Below, in pieces: positions 44,980 through 52,970 of a stretch of DNA of 64,000 bases. A model generated the notes under the pieces. The model was not told where the DNA came from and ran no database searches. It saw only the letters and a program-made list of their open reading frames with translations. This DNA comes from Butyrivibrio sp. XPD2006 (GTDB lineage Bacteria; Bacillota; Clostridia; Lachnospirales; Lachnospiraceae). Numbering within the stretch: position 1 is the stretch's first letter; each line of letters begins with the position of its first letter. The stretch lies in contig NZ_ATVT01000013.1 in the NCBI RefSeq assembly GCF_000420865.1, positions 1 to 64,000 of the forward strand, given 5' to 3'. The position numbers and the translations under genes are program-made.

Positions 44980-46536
44980 ATGACAGATAATAGAAACGAC
45001 GATCTGGACTTCAGAGAGGTTAATGAAGACGGAGAGAAACTTGAAGGCGATGTAGTAGGGGGAGAGCAGGAAGGCTCTGCCAAAGGCACAGGTGAAGAAG
45101 GCAAAGAGCAGTCTCAGTATGAGGATGTCTGCTTTGTGTGCAGAAGACCCGAGAGCAAGGCAGGCAAGATGTTCCATCTTCCAAACAATATAAGTATTTG
45201 CGATGACTGCATGCACAAAACCATGGATGCTGTCAGTCAGTTTGATTACAACAATCTTCTTAACAACCCGAATCTTATGAACGAGCTCAACAAGCATTCC
45301 GGAGGATTTCCGAACTTCGGTTTCTTTAACATGGATGGGTTCAATAATGGAGATTCTAATCTTGGCGGAGGAATCCCCAATTCACAGAAGATCAAGAAAA
45401 AGAAGGAGAAGGCAGACAAGCCTGTAATAAATATCAAGGATATTCCTGCACCTCACAAGATTAAGGCCAAGCTCGATGAGTATGTCATCGGACAGGATCA
45501 GGCCAAGAAGGTCATGAGTGTTGCTGTTTACAACCACTACAAGAGAGTTGCCACAGACACCATGGACGAGATTGAGATTGAGAAGTCCAATATTCTGCTC
45601 CTTGGTCCGACAGGAAGCGGTAAGACATATCTGGTCAAGACTCTGGCCAGACTTCTTGATGTGCCGCTTGCAATTGCAGATGCAACATCCCTCACTGAGG
45701 CGGGTTATATCGGTGATGATATAGAGAGCGTAGTAAGTAAGCTCCTGGCAGCAGCCGGCAACGATGTGGAGAAGACCGAGCACGGTATCATCTTCATCGA
45801 CGAGATAGACAAGATAGCTAAAAAGAAAAACACCACATCCCGAGATGTAAGCGGAGAGTCGGTACAGCAGGGAATGTTAAAACTCCTTGAGGGTTCAAAT
45901 GTTGAAGTTCCTGTGGGCGCCGGCAGCAAGAATGCCATGGTTCCGCTTGCTACAGTCAACACCAGAAACATCCTCTTTATCTGCGGCGGAGCTTTCCCTG
46001 ATCTCGAGGAGATCATTACCCAGAGACTCAACAAGCAGACTTCAATTGGATTTGATGCAGACCTTAAGGATAAATACGAGAATGATCCGGATATTCTCAC
46101 TAATGTAACCATTGAGGACCTTAAGAAATTCGGAATGATCCCCGAGTTCCTCGGAAGACTTCCTATCATTTGTACACTGCGTGCTCTTGATAAGGACATG
46201 CTGGTTCAGATTCTCAAGGAACCCAAGAACGCTATCCTCAAGCAGTACCAGAAACTCCTGGCGCTGGATGAAGTGGATCTCAGATTTGATGACTCTGCCC
46301 TTGAAGCCATTGCCGAGAAGGCCATGGAGAAGGAGACGGGAGCCAGAGCTCTTCGTGCTATCATTGAGGAGTTTATGCTTGATATCATGTATGAGATTCC
46401 AAAGGATGAAAACATTGGCCGTGTGACCATTACAAGAGATTATATAGAGGGTAAGGCTTCACCGATCATCGAGATCAGGGGTGACAGCGTGCCTAAGATT
46501 CCACAGCTTAATACAAAAGAGGCTAAAGAGGTTTGA
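44980..46536 (+). CDS. clpX: ATP-dependent Clp protease ATP-binding subunit ClpX
   Basis: A 518-residue AAA+ unfoldase that feeds ClpP. An acidic N-terminal extension of about 50 residues precedes the zinc-binding domain (C51, C54, C74, C77). A Gly/Asn/Phe-rich linker leads to the ATPase: Walker A GPTGSGKT, pore loop GYIGDD, Walker B IIFIDEIDK, and the ClpP-docking IGF loop in KQTSIGFDADLK. About 100 residues longer than usual ClpX. ATG 44980 (AAAGGATAT upstream) is preferred over ATG 44965, which overlaps the previous stop. No clpP is nearby. Confidence 0.93.
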   Translation: MTDNRNDDLDFREVNEDGEKLEGDVVGGEQEGSAKGTGEEGKEQSQYEDVCFVCRRPESKAGKMFHLPNNISICDDCMHKTMDAVSQFDYNNLLNNPNLMNELNKHSGGFPNFGFFNMDGFNNGDSNLGGGIPNSQKIKKKKEKADKPVINIKDIPAPHKIKAKLDEYVIGQDQAKKVMSVAVYNHYKRVATDTMDEIEIEKSNILLLGPTGSGKTYLVKTLARLLDVPLAIADATSLTEAGYIGDDIESVVSKLLAAAGNDVEKTEHGIIFIDEIDKIAKKKNTTSRDVSGESVQQGMLKLLEGSNVEVPVGAGSKNAMVPLATVNTRNILFICGGAFPDLEEIITQRLNKQTSIGFDADLKDKYENDPDILTNVTIEDLKKFGMIPEFLGRLPIICTLRALDKDMLVQILKEPKNAILKQYQKLLALDEVDLRFDDSALEAIAEKAMEKETGARALRAIIEEFMLDIMYEIPKDENIGRVTITRDYIEGKASPIIEIRGDSVPKIPQLNTKEAKEV

Positions 46537-46544
46537 TCCTTAAA

Positions 46545-46634
46545 AAATTTTGGCCCTAGGGGACGGAGTCAGGGGACCATTTACAGAATATTCTGAAAAT
46601 GGTCCCCTGACTCCGTCCCCTAGGGCCAAAATTT
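46545..46634. repeat. 90-bp near-perfect palindrome between clpX and arcC
   Basis: Two 38-bp arms (46545-46582 and 46597-46634) are exact reverse complements. The 14-nt centre contains the 12-bp perfect palindrome CAGAATATTCTG, so the whole 90 bp has only one mismatched position. The arm includes GGGGACGGAGTCAGGGGACC, a word of the kind found at the ends of IS200/IS605- or RAYT-related small repeats in Firmicutes (recalled, not checked). It lies between two convergent genes and has A/T runs on both sides, so it also works as a bidirectional terminator. Confidence 0.85.
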
Positions 46635-46644
46635 ATATTCACAC

Positions 46645-47583
46645 TTACTCAAATGTAATAAATGTTCCTGCCTTACCCTTAAGAGCATCAGCAACGGTAC
46701 TGAGCGATGTGATAAGTACTGAACCGTTGTGGTTGGCCTCAAGGAATTCAATAGCTGCTTCCACCTTAGGAAGCATATCTACTTCGCCGAATTCTCCGGC
46801 AACGATATACTCTTTTGCCTGAGAAATGTTCATCTTGGTGATGGGTTCTTCTTCGGGTGTTTCAAAGTTCTTATAAACATAAGGAACGGAAGTCAGGATG
46901 ATAAGTCTGTCAGACTTAAGATCAGCTGCGAGTTTGCCTGCGATGGCATCCTTCTCGATAACCGCAGATGCACCCTTGAGCACATGACCCTGCTGGATTA
47001 CAGGAATTCCGCCACCTCCGCAGCAGATTACTTCCTGGCCTGCGTCAACGAGAGCTCTGATCGCATCTATCTCGACAATGTCGATCGGCTTGGGCGCGGC
47101 GATGATCCTGCGATATCCGTTGCCGGCTTCTTCTCTTACAAAATTTCCCTTCTTGATCTCAATATCAGCATCTTCCTTGGACATGTTTCTGCCGATGGCT
47201 TTGGTCGGTGCATAGAAGGCTTCGTCGTAAGGATCAACAGTAACCTGTGTGAGGATTGTGCTGACAGGTGTTGAAATACCGCGGCTGGAAAGCTCAGTCT
47301 TAAGCGAATTCTGAATATCGTATCCGACATATCCCTGGCTCATGGCGTTGCAAACACACATTGGTGCAGGGGTGTAGTCGATATAGATCCTGTGAAGCTC
47401 TGTCATGGCCTTGTGTATCATGCTTACCTGAGGGCCGTTGCTGTGAGTGATGATCAGCTGATATCCGGCTTCTACCAGGTCTGCAAGGGCCTTTGCTGTA
47501 ATCTTGGTGGCTGTGAGCTGCTCGCCTGTTGTGACGCCCAGTGCCTCGTGACCAAGTGAAACTACTGCTTTGATGTTATCCAT
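46645..47583 (-). CDS. arcC: Carbamate kinase
   Basis: A 312-residue amino-acid-kinase-family enzyme that makes ATP and carbamate from carbamoyl phosphate. Visible are VVSLGHEALG at the N-terminus, THSNGPQV, MSQGYVGYDIQN, and CCGGGGIPVI with VIEKDAIAGKLA. Other arginine-deiminase genes are absent nearby. AGGAGGAGA precedes ATG 47583. Carbamoyl phosphate may come from arginine, agmatine or purine breakdown; context does not say which. Confidence 0.93.
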   Translation of the reverse strand: MDNIKAVVSLGHEALGVTTGEQLTATKITAKALADLVEAGYQLIITHSNGPQVSMIHKAMTELHRIYIDYTPAPMCVCNAMSQGYVGYDIQNSLKTELSSRGISTPVSTILTQVTVDPYDEAFYAPTKAIGRNMSKEDADIEIKKGNFVREEAGNGYRRIIAAPKPIDIVEIDAIRALVDAGQEVICCGGGGIPVIQQGHVLKGASAVIEKDAIAGKLAADLKSDRLIILTSVPYVYKNFETPEEEPITKMNISQAKEYIVAGEFGEVDMLPKVEAAIEFLEANHNGSVLITSLSTVADALKGKAGTFITFE

Positions 47584-47743
47584 TTTCTCCTCCTATGCGC
47601 TATTTAGATAAAAACATTGTAGCGAATTGATATAATATGTGCAAAATGATGATTGAATTTCCTATAATAGGATTGTATTATATAGCCTTGTCGGTAACAC
47701 GTTAATTTTTGTTTGCCATATCTTCATGGCGGATCGGATATAT

Positions 47744-49111
47744 ATGAAAAAAACAAATACCAGGGATCTCACAGTCGGCAATCCCATGGGCCTTATCTTT
47801 GGCTTTGCCCTGTCGCTCTTTTGGGGAATGCTGTTCCAGCAGCTTTATAATATCATAGACACAGCCATCGTATCATGGTTTTTGGGAAAAGAGGCTTATA
47901 CCGGCGTGGGTACTACCGGAGCCATCAACTTCCTTATCATGGGCTTTTGCATGGGAGTGTGCAACGGTTTTGCCATCCCTGTCGCTCAGAGATTCGGGGC
48001 AAAAGACCTAAAGAGCATGCGCAAGTTTGTGTCCCATGCCATTATTTTATGCGCTGCACTGGCTGCTGTCATGACTTTTTTTGTCAGCATATTCTGCAGA
48101 CAGATCCTGATAGCAATGCATACGCCTGCGGATGTTCTCGAATATGCCTATAAATATATACTGGTGATATTCCTGGGAATACCTGTTACATATATGTACA
48201 ACCTGCTCTCCGGAATCATCAGGGCTCTTGGAGATTCCAAGCATCCGGTGCAGTTTCTTATCATTGCATCTGTTGTGAATATCGGACTTGATCTTCTGTT
48301 CATCATACCGCTTAATATGGGTATTGCCGGAGCAGCACTTGCTACTGTTATATCCCAGGCACTTGCAGGGATCATGTGTCTTGTCTTTATTATCAGAAAG
48401 ATTGAGATTCTGCATCTTTCAAAGGAAGACTGGGCACTTGACGGATCGCATTTCTTTATCCTGCTCAACATGGGACTTCCCATGGGACTTCAGTATTCCA
48501 TAACAGCCATCGGAAGCGTTATCCTGCAGACAGCAATCAACGGACTTGGCGTGGATGCAGCAGCGGCGGTTACAACAGCCGGCAAGGTCGGAATGTTCTT
48601 CTGCATTCCCTTTGATGCGCTTGGTTCAACCATGGCGACCTACGGTGGTCAGAATGTGGGAGCCAAAAAGCTCGACCACCTTCAGCAGGGACTCACAGCC
48701 GCAATCAAGCTTGGCGTTGCCTATTCACTTATAGCTTTTGTTGTCCTGTATTTCTTTGGCAGGACTTTTGCAATGATATTCCTTGATTCGGGAGATGTGG
48801 CATGTCTTGATAATGCACACCTCTACCTGATAATAAACAGTGCGTTCTACATTCCGCTGGCGCTTGTAAACATCGTAAGATTTCTCATCCAGGGAATGGG
48901 CTTCTCACTCTTTGCCGTACTGGCAGGAGTTATGGAGATGATAGGAAGAACCATTGTTGCATTGGTTCTTGTACCGATACTTGGTTTTCCTGCCCTGTGC
49001 TTTGCAAGCCCGATAGCCTGGGTCCTTGCAGATGCCTTCCTGATACCGGCTTATATTTCTGTCAGAAACAAGCTGGATCGAATCTTCAGAGGACAGGTGG
49101 AAATATATTAA
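47744..49111 (+). CDS. MATE-family efflux transporter
   Basis: A 455-residue membrane protein with about 12 segments. It starts LTVGNPMGLIFGFALSLFWGMLFQQLYNIIDTAIVSWFLG, the standard N-terminus of MATE transporters, and has the duplicated second half (MGLPMGLQYSITAIGSVILQTAINGLG). It probably exports cationic drugs or metabolites using a Na+ or H+ gradient. ATG 47744 is chosen over ATG 47726 because GGCGGAT lies just before it, but this is uncertain. Its 3' end overlaps the convergent GH2 gene by 4 bp. Confidence 0.92.
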   Translation: MKKTNTRDLTVGNPMGLIFGFALSLFWGMLFQQLYNIIDTAIVSWFLGKEAYTGVGTTGAINFLIMGFCMGVCNGFAIPVAQRFGAKDLKSMRKFVSHAIILCAALAAVMTFFVSIFCRQILIAMHTPADVLEYAYKYILVIFLGIPVTYMYNLLSGIIRALGDSKHPVQFLIIASVVNIGLDLLFIIPLNMGIAGAALATVISQALAGIMCLVFIIRKIEILHLSKEDWALDGSHFFILLNMGLPMGLQYSITAIGSVILQTAINGLGVDAAAAVTTAGKVGMFFCIPFDALGSTMATYGGQNVGAKKLDHLQQGLTAAIKLGVAYSLIAFVVLYFFGRTFAMIFLDSGDVACLDNAHLYLIINSAFYIPLALVNIVRFLIQGMGFSLFAVLAGVMEMIGRTIVALVLVPILGFPALCFASPIAWVLADAFLIPAYISVRNKLDRIFRGQVEIY

Positions 49112-51063
49112 TCATTGATATGAGTTGTCATATGCGGGTCAAGATCAGGATTTATCTTGGTGATCCTGCGGTCGTAGGTCATAAGGCCGTTTACTTCTTC
49201 CTCAACGTCGCTGACCTGTGTGTAGACAGCTCCGCAAAGTCCCTTTGGAATAAGGGGCTTCATACTTGCATTTATAAGGTTGTAATATGCGACTCCCAGA
49301 GTATCAAGGGAGTCGTATTTTTTATATCCGTAAATTCTGTCAACGCTGCTGTGTCCGTCGATATGGCAGGCAAGTCCGCCGTATTCGGAAATGACAAAAG
49401 CTCGTTGTTTTTCTTTTTCCACATCAAGAGGTCTGAAGTAGTTGTGGACACTTCTGAAGTTTCCGCTGCCTTCGTCAAACCATCCACTGGCCTGATCGAT
49501 TGGACGGGAGTCATCAATCTCTTTTGCCATAATAGTTGCACTGGCGGCGTTGAACTGTCCCCAGCCCTCGTTGAACAGAACCCAGGTTGCGATACTGGGA
49601 ACATTGAAGAGGTGACTGATCGTTCCCTTCATCTCCTGAAGCCACTCGCTTCGTCCCTCGGCAGAGCCTCTCGAGAAGGTCTTGTAATGTGAAGGACCGT
49701 CGCTCATGCGACCAAAGATTTTAGGAAACGCGGTGGGAAGGTAGGATACCACCGGCTTGGCGTAGCTGGAACCTCCGCTGACCATGTCCTGCCAGACTAT
49801 CATTCCGAGTCTGTCGCAGTGGTAGTACCAGCGTGCGGATTCTACCTTGATGTGCTTGCGCATCATATTGAAGTGAAGGCGCTTCATTTCCTTAATGTCG
49901 AATATCAGTGCATCGTCAGCAGGTGCGGTGTAGAGACCGTCCGGCCAGTAGCCCTGGTCAAGCACACCCATGAGGAAGTACGGCTTGTGATTTAAGCAGA
50001 ATCTCGGAGTGCCTTCGCTGTCTGGCTCAACAGTAAAGCTTCTCATGGCAAAATACGATGTCACATGATCGTCTCCTGTGCTGATATGAAGTGGGTAGAG
50101 GAACGGATCCTCGGGACTCCACAGGTGTGCGTCGTCAATTGTAAATGTAAAGCGGTAGTGACTTGGCGCAAGCGTCCTACTGTCTGCCTGTGTGTATGGA
50201 CATGTGTCCGAGGCAAAAGACAGGTCTTCCGCGATCATAGGTTCAAAAGAACCTGAAGATTCCGCTGATTTTATCATTTCATGTCCCGGGAATTTAACAG
50301 ATACCTTGCCGGGAAGGTTTGTTGAAACTTCGATGGAAAGTGTCTTTAAGTCGCTCTCGGGGCGAATGCGCACTTCTCTGATATAGGTTGCGGGAACTTC
50401 CTCCATCCATACGGTCTGCCAGATTCCGCTCTGACAGGTGTAGTACATTCCGCCTCTGCGCAGGGTCTGCTTGCCTCTTGAATGATAAGAGGAGTCGCTG
50501 GTATCGGTAACTCTTACCATCAGTGTGTTGTTCTCAAAAGCTCTTTTGTCTGCTGAGAGATTCAGCTGATCGGTAATATCGATGGTAAAAGGAAGATAGC
50601 CTCCGCTGTGAGATACAACAAAGGTATCGTTTACAAAGATATCCGCAAACTGATCAACAGCTCCGAAGTGAAGCAGGATCCTTGAGTTTTCTTCTTTTCT
50701 TGTGATGGTGGGAAGAGCTCTTTTGTACCAGAGATACTGGTTTGGCTCAAGACGCCTTTCTACTCCGGAGAGCATAGACTCGGGAGAGAAGGGTACAAGT
50801 ATCTGACCGTCAATCTGTGACGGGATCTGAACCTCTTGTGAGCTGCTCTGACTCTCGTTTTCGGAATCTGTCGGCATGGGAACAATGCAGTAATCCCAAT
50901 AGCCGTTTAAATTGATGTAGCTGTCCCTTACAAATTGTGGTCTTGGATATTCCTGAAGGACATGATCTTTATCAAGGTTTTCACCCCATGGGGTAAAGAG
51001 CCTGTTCAAAACGTCGTCTTCGTGTGGCTTATCGATACTTCTTAGTGCATCAATGAGGTCCAT
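49108..51063 (-). CDS. Glycoside hydrolase family 2 protein
   Basis: A 651-residue cytoplasmic enzyme. The N-terminal sugar-binding domain (about 30-190) has NLNGYWDYCIVP, WYKRALPTI and DIFVNDTFVVSHSGGYLPF. An immunoglobulin-like domain and the (beta/alpha)8 domain follow. The acid/base Glu is in LFNEGWGQF (about E499) and the nucleophile in VISEYGGL (about E560). It is shorter than LacZ and lacks its C-terminal domain, so it may be a beta-galactosidase-, mannosidase- or glucuronidase-like enzyme. ATG 51063 follows AAAGGTAAT; the open frame continues upstream into the next gene. Confidence 0.88.
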   Translation of the reverse strand: MDLIDALRSIDKPHEDDVLNRLFTPWGENLDKDHVLQEYPRPQFVRDSYINLNGYWDYCIVPMPTDSENESQSSSQEVQIPSQIDGQILVPFSPESMLSGVERRLEPNQYLWYKRALPTITRKEENSRILLHFGAVDQFADIFVNDTFVVSHSGGYLPFTIDITDQLNLSADKRAFENNTLMVRVTDTSDSSYHSRGKQTLRRGGMYYTCQSGIWQTVWMEEVPATYIREVRIRPESDLKTLSIEVSTNLPGKVSVKFPGHEMIKSAESSGSFEPMIAEDLSFASDTCPYTQADSRTLAPSHYRFTFTIDDAHLWSPEDPFLYPLHISTGDDHVTSYFAMRSFTVEPDSEGTPRFCLNHKPYFLMGVLDQGYWPDGLYTAPADDALIFDIKEMKRLHFNMMRKHIKVESARWYYHCDRLGMIVWQDMVSGGSSYAKPVVSYLPTAFPKIFGRMSDGPSHYKTFSRGSAEGRSEWLQEMKGTISHLFNVPSIATWVLFNEGWGQFNAASATIMAKEIDDSRPIDQASGWFDEGSGNFRSVHNYFRPLDVEKEKQRAFVISEYGGLACHIDGHSSVDRIYGYKKYDSLDTLGVAYYNLINASMKPLIPKGLCGAVYTQVSDVEEEVNGLMTYDRRITKINPDLDPHMTTHIND

Positions 51064-51083
51064 ATATAAATTACCTTTCCTCG

Positions 51084-51812
51084 TTAGTTCAAATTTTCCT
51101 GACCTGCAGCCTTGGCTATCAGATCCTGATAGAATGCGCAGTTTGTTGCATTTCTGTAAACGCCGATCCAAAGCAGCGGAATAAACATCGTGATAATACC
51201 GAGCAGATACAGCGGAATGAAGGTTACATTCAGGTAAAAGAGCCTGAAGATGTTGCCTTTCATCAATCGCCTGCTGGTGGCCAGAATTTCTTTTGCCGAC
51301 CTGTCAGGGAAGTCGTGGAGAATATAGAATGACTGGGAGTAGACCAGATTAACAACGATATTGATGATAAGTCCTATTCCCAGAAGAAAAACAGCAGCAG
51401 TCATGTCAGAGGATGCTCTGGTCGTAATGTATCTGGTCATGAAGATCTGTGCCGGAATACTCGCAATAAAATCAACAAGGACAAAGAGGGCCTGGATGGT
51501 AACCGCTTTCTGAGGCTGTTGCCTGAGACCGAAGAATATGTCGGAAGTTGATACCGGCTGTGAATACAGAAGATTCATGTACAGATAAGCTCTTCCGGAC
51601 ACAAGTACACCCAGAAGAATATTTATGATTATGGTGATTAAACTGTTGATGATTATTAAAAGAATACTTCTCGTGCCTGAAGGGGCCGAGAAGCCGGAGA
51701 CCAGCAGCTGAATGGCCAGGATGGTCAGATTTGCGCCGATCAGTGTTCCGTATTTTCCAAGTGACTTTTCTTTTGCGATAGCCTTAAGCTGCGCTGATGA
51801 CAAGTAGTTCAT
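51084..51812 (-). CDS. DUF975 family membrane protein
   Basis: A 242-residue membrane protein with about five hydrophobic segments. It begins with a cytoplasmic helix (SSAQLKAIAKEKSLGKYGTLIGAN), as in the DUF975 family, and has the late motif KGNIFRLFYLNVTFIPLYLLG. Function unknown. GGGGAG precedes ATG 51812. It stands 21 bp upstream of the GH2 gene on the same strand, so they may be co-transcribed. Confidence 0.85.
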   Translation of the reverse strand: MNYLSSAQLKAIAKEKSLGKYGTLIGANLTILAIQLLVSGFSAPSGTRSILLIIINSLITIIINILLGVLVSGRAYLYMNLLYSQPVSTSDIFFGLRQQPQKAVTIQALFVLVDFIASIPAQIFMTRYITTRASSDMTAAVFLLGIGLIINIVVNLVYSQSFYILHDFPDRSAKEILATSRRLMKGNIFRLFYLNVTFIPLYLLGIITMFIPLLWIGVYRNATNCAFYQDLIAKAAGQENLN

Positions 51813-51854
51813 TAAAGTAAATGCTCCCCACTGCTAGATAACTCCTCCATGTGA

Positions 51855-52382
51855 TCATCCGGCGAGGTTCACATTCGCACCCAATAAGCCCTGCTTGTTG
51901 AGGTCTTTTCTCGCCTGAACATAAGGATTTTCTTCATTGCTGTATGCAATCTTGGTGCAGGTCTCTCCGCCTGCTACATAGGTGCGTCCGCATTCCGGAC
52001 ACACTGCTGTCCTGATAGAAACTGAGGCCTGAAGGACCTTGCCGTTGTTCATGGCTGCATCCTTGTAGGCGTTGCTCACATGCTCTGCTTCATGACCACG
52101 AACTCTGGATGCTGCTGCTTGTGGGCTTATATGCTGCGCAGTCTTAAAAGAAACCATTTCGTCGGAACCGTCCTGATACTTGCGGTTCTTGCAGGTTTCA
52201 CATTCTGCGGGAGAAACTCTTTTGCCCGGATTGGCCTTGGTGGATTGTCCGGGATTTAATATGGCCTTGGGGGCTTCGCCTGCTGCTACTGCAGTTGATG
52301 CTGCAGCATAAGCGCCGGTCGACATGCCCATTGCATATGAACTGTTATATGCTCCGTATCCACTTATTGCACCGATACCCAT
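51855..52382 (-). CDS. SprA-related putative zinc metallopeptidase
   Basis: A 175-residue protein with the zinc-protease motif HEAEH (residues 97-101) inside RVRGHEAEHVSNAY. Two CxxC pairs (C61/C64 and C128/C131) may bind a second metal. The region resembles the SprA-related family (also called the CJM1_0395 family), whose members carry HExxH near conserved CxxC motifs. No signal peptide is seen. ATG 52382 fits GAGAGG best; a GTG at 52388 is an alternative. It is followed by a DUF975 gene and preceded by a small membrane gene. Confidence 0.75.
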   Translation of the reverse strand: MGIGAISGYGAYNSSYAMGMSTGAYAAASTAVAAGEAPKAILNPGQSTKANPGKRVSPAECETCKNRKYQDGSDEMVSFKTAQHISPQAAASRVRGHEAEHVSNAYKDAAMNNGKVLQASVSIRTAVCPECGRTYVAGGETCTKIAYSNEENPYVQARKDLNKQGLLGANVNLAG

Positions 52383-52412
52383 AGGCACCTCTCTTCCATG
52401 CCTGACCGGATC

Positions 52413-52760
52413 TCAGTCGTCCAGCGGGACTCCTAAATCCTTAAGCATGTCGTCAAAGCTTACGCCGTTCATCTGCTCTGAAACTGCATTCAGCTGAGCT
52501 CTGTACTCGGGATCGGTGAGGACTGTGTGAAGGTCGTAGGCAAATACGCCGTATCCTACAATGATTCCGATCGTACCGTAGATGATGGCTTTCTTGGCCT
52601 GAGGAAGGAGCTTCTCTAAAGTTCCCTTGCTCAGGATTGCGAGAACAATGGCTATTCCTCCAATTACAACACCTAAGTTCAAAAACAAACAAAGGGGTAT
52701 GGAAGCCAACCCCATCACCAAAGCAGTACCTGCTAAAGCTAAATGCCCGTCATTTCCCAT
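52413..52760 (-). CDS. Small membrane protein of unknown function
   Basis: A 115-residue protein with three hydrophobic segments (about residues 8-25, 30-45 and 61-78) and an acidic C-terminus ending SFDDMLKDLGVPLDD. This layout resembles DUF4190-like small membrane proteins. ATG 52760 follows GAGGAAAAG. It is the first gene of the minus-strand run that continues with the SprA-like and DUF975 genes. Confidence 0.7.
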   Translation of the reverse strand: MGNDGHLALAGTALVMGLASIPLCLFLNLGVVIGGIAIVLAILSKGTLEKLLPQAKKAIIYGTIGIIVGYGVFAYDLHTVLTDPEYRAQLNAVSEQMNGVSFDDMLKDLGVPLDD

Positions 52761-52970
52761 CAAAACTTTTCCTCACAAAACCTCATTCTTACTATAGATG
52801 TTACACTAAAAGCGTGTTTTTTTCAATGTTTGAGGGGTGTCGGGGAGTCTTGAAAAGTGTCCGAAATGCTTGGTATAATATGGGAGTGCGCATTGTTTAT
52901 GAAAAATTAAGTTAAATTTCCTACAGTATTTATGCGCACTTCAAAGCAAAACAGGTTTGGAGAGGATTTT

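Noticed and set aside
48047-48483. Antisense frames in the MATE gene
   Set aside because: They mirror an intact 12-segment transporter and show no domain.
51064-51171. Longer N-terminus for the GH2 enzyme
   Set aside because: It overlaps the end of the DUF975 gene and lacks a ribosome-binding site; the ATG at 51063 has one.
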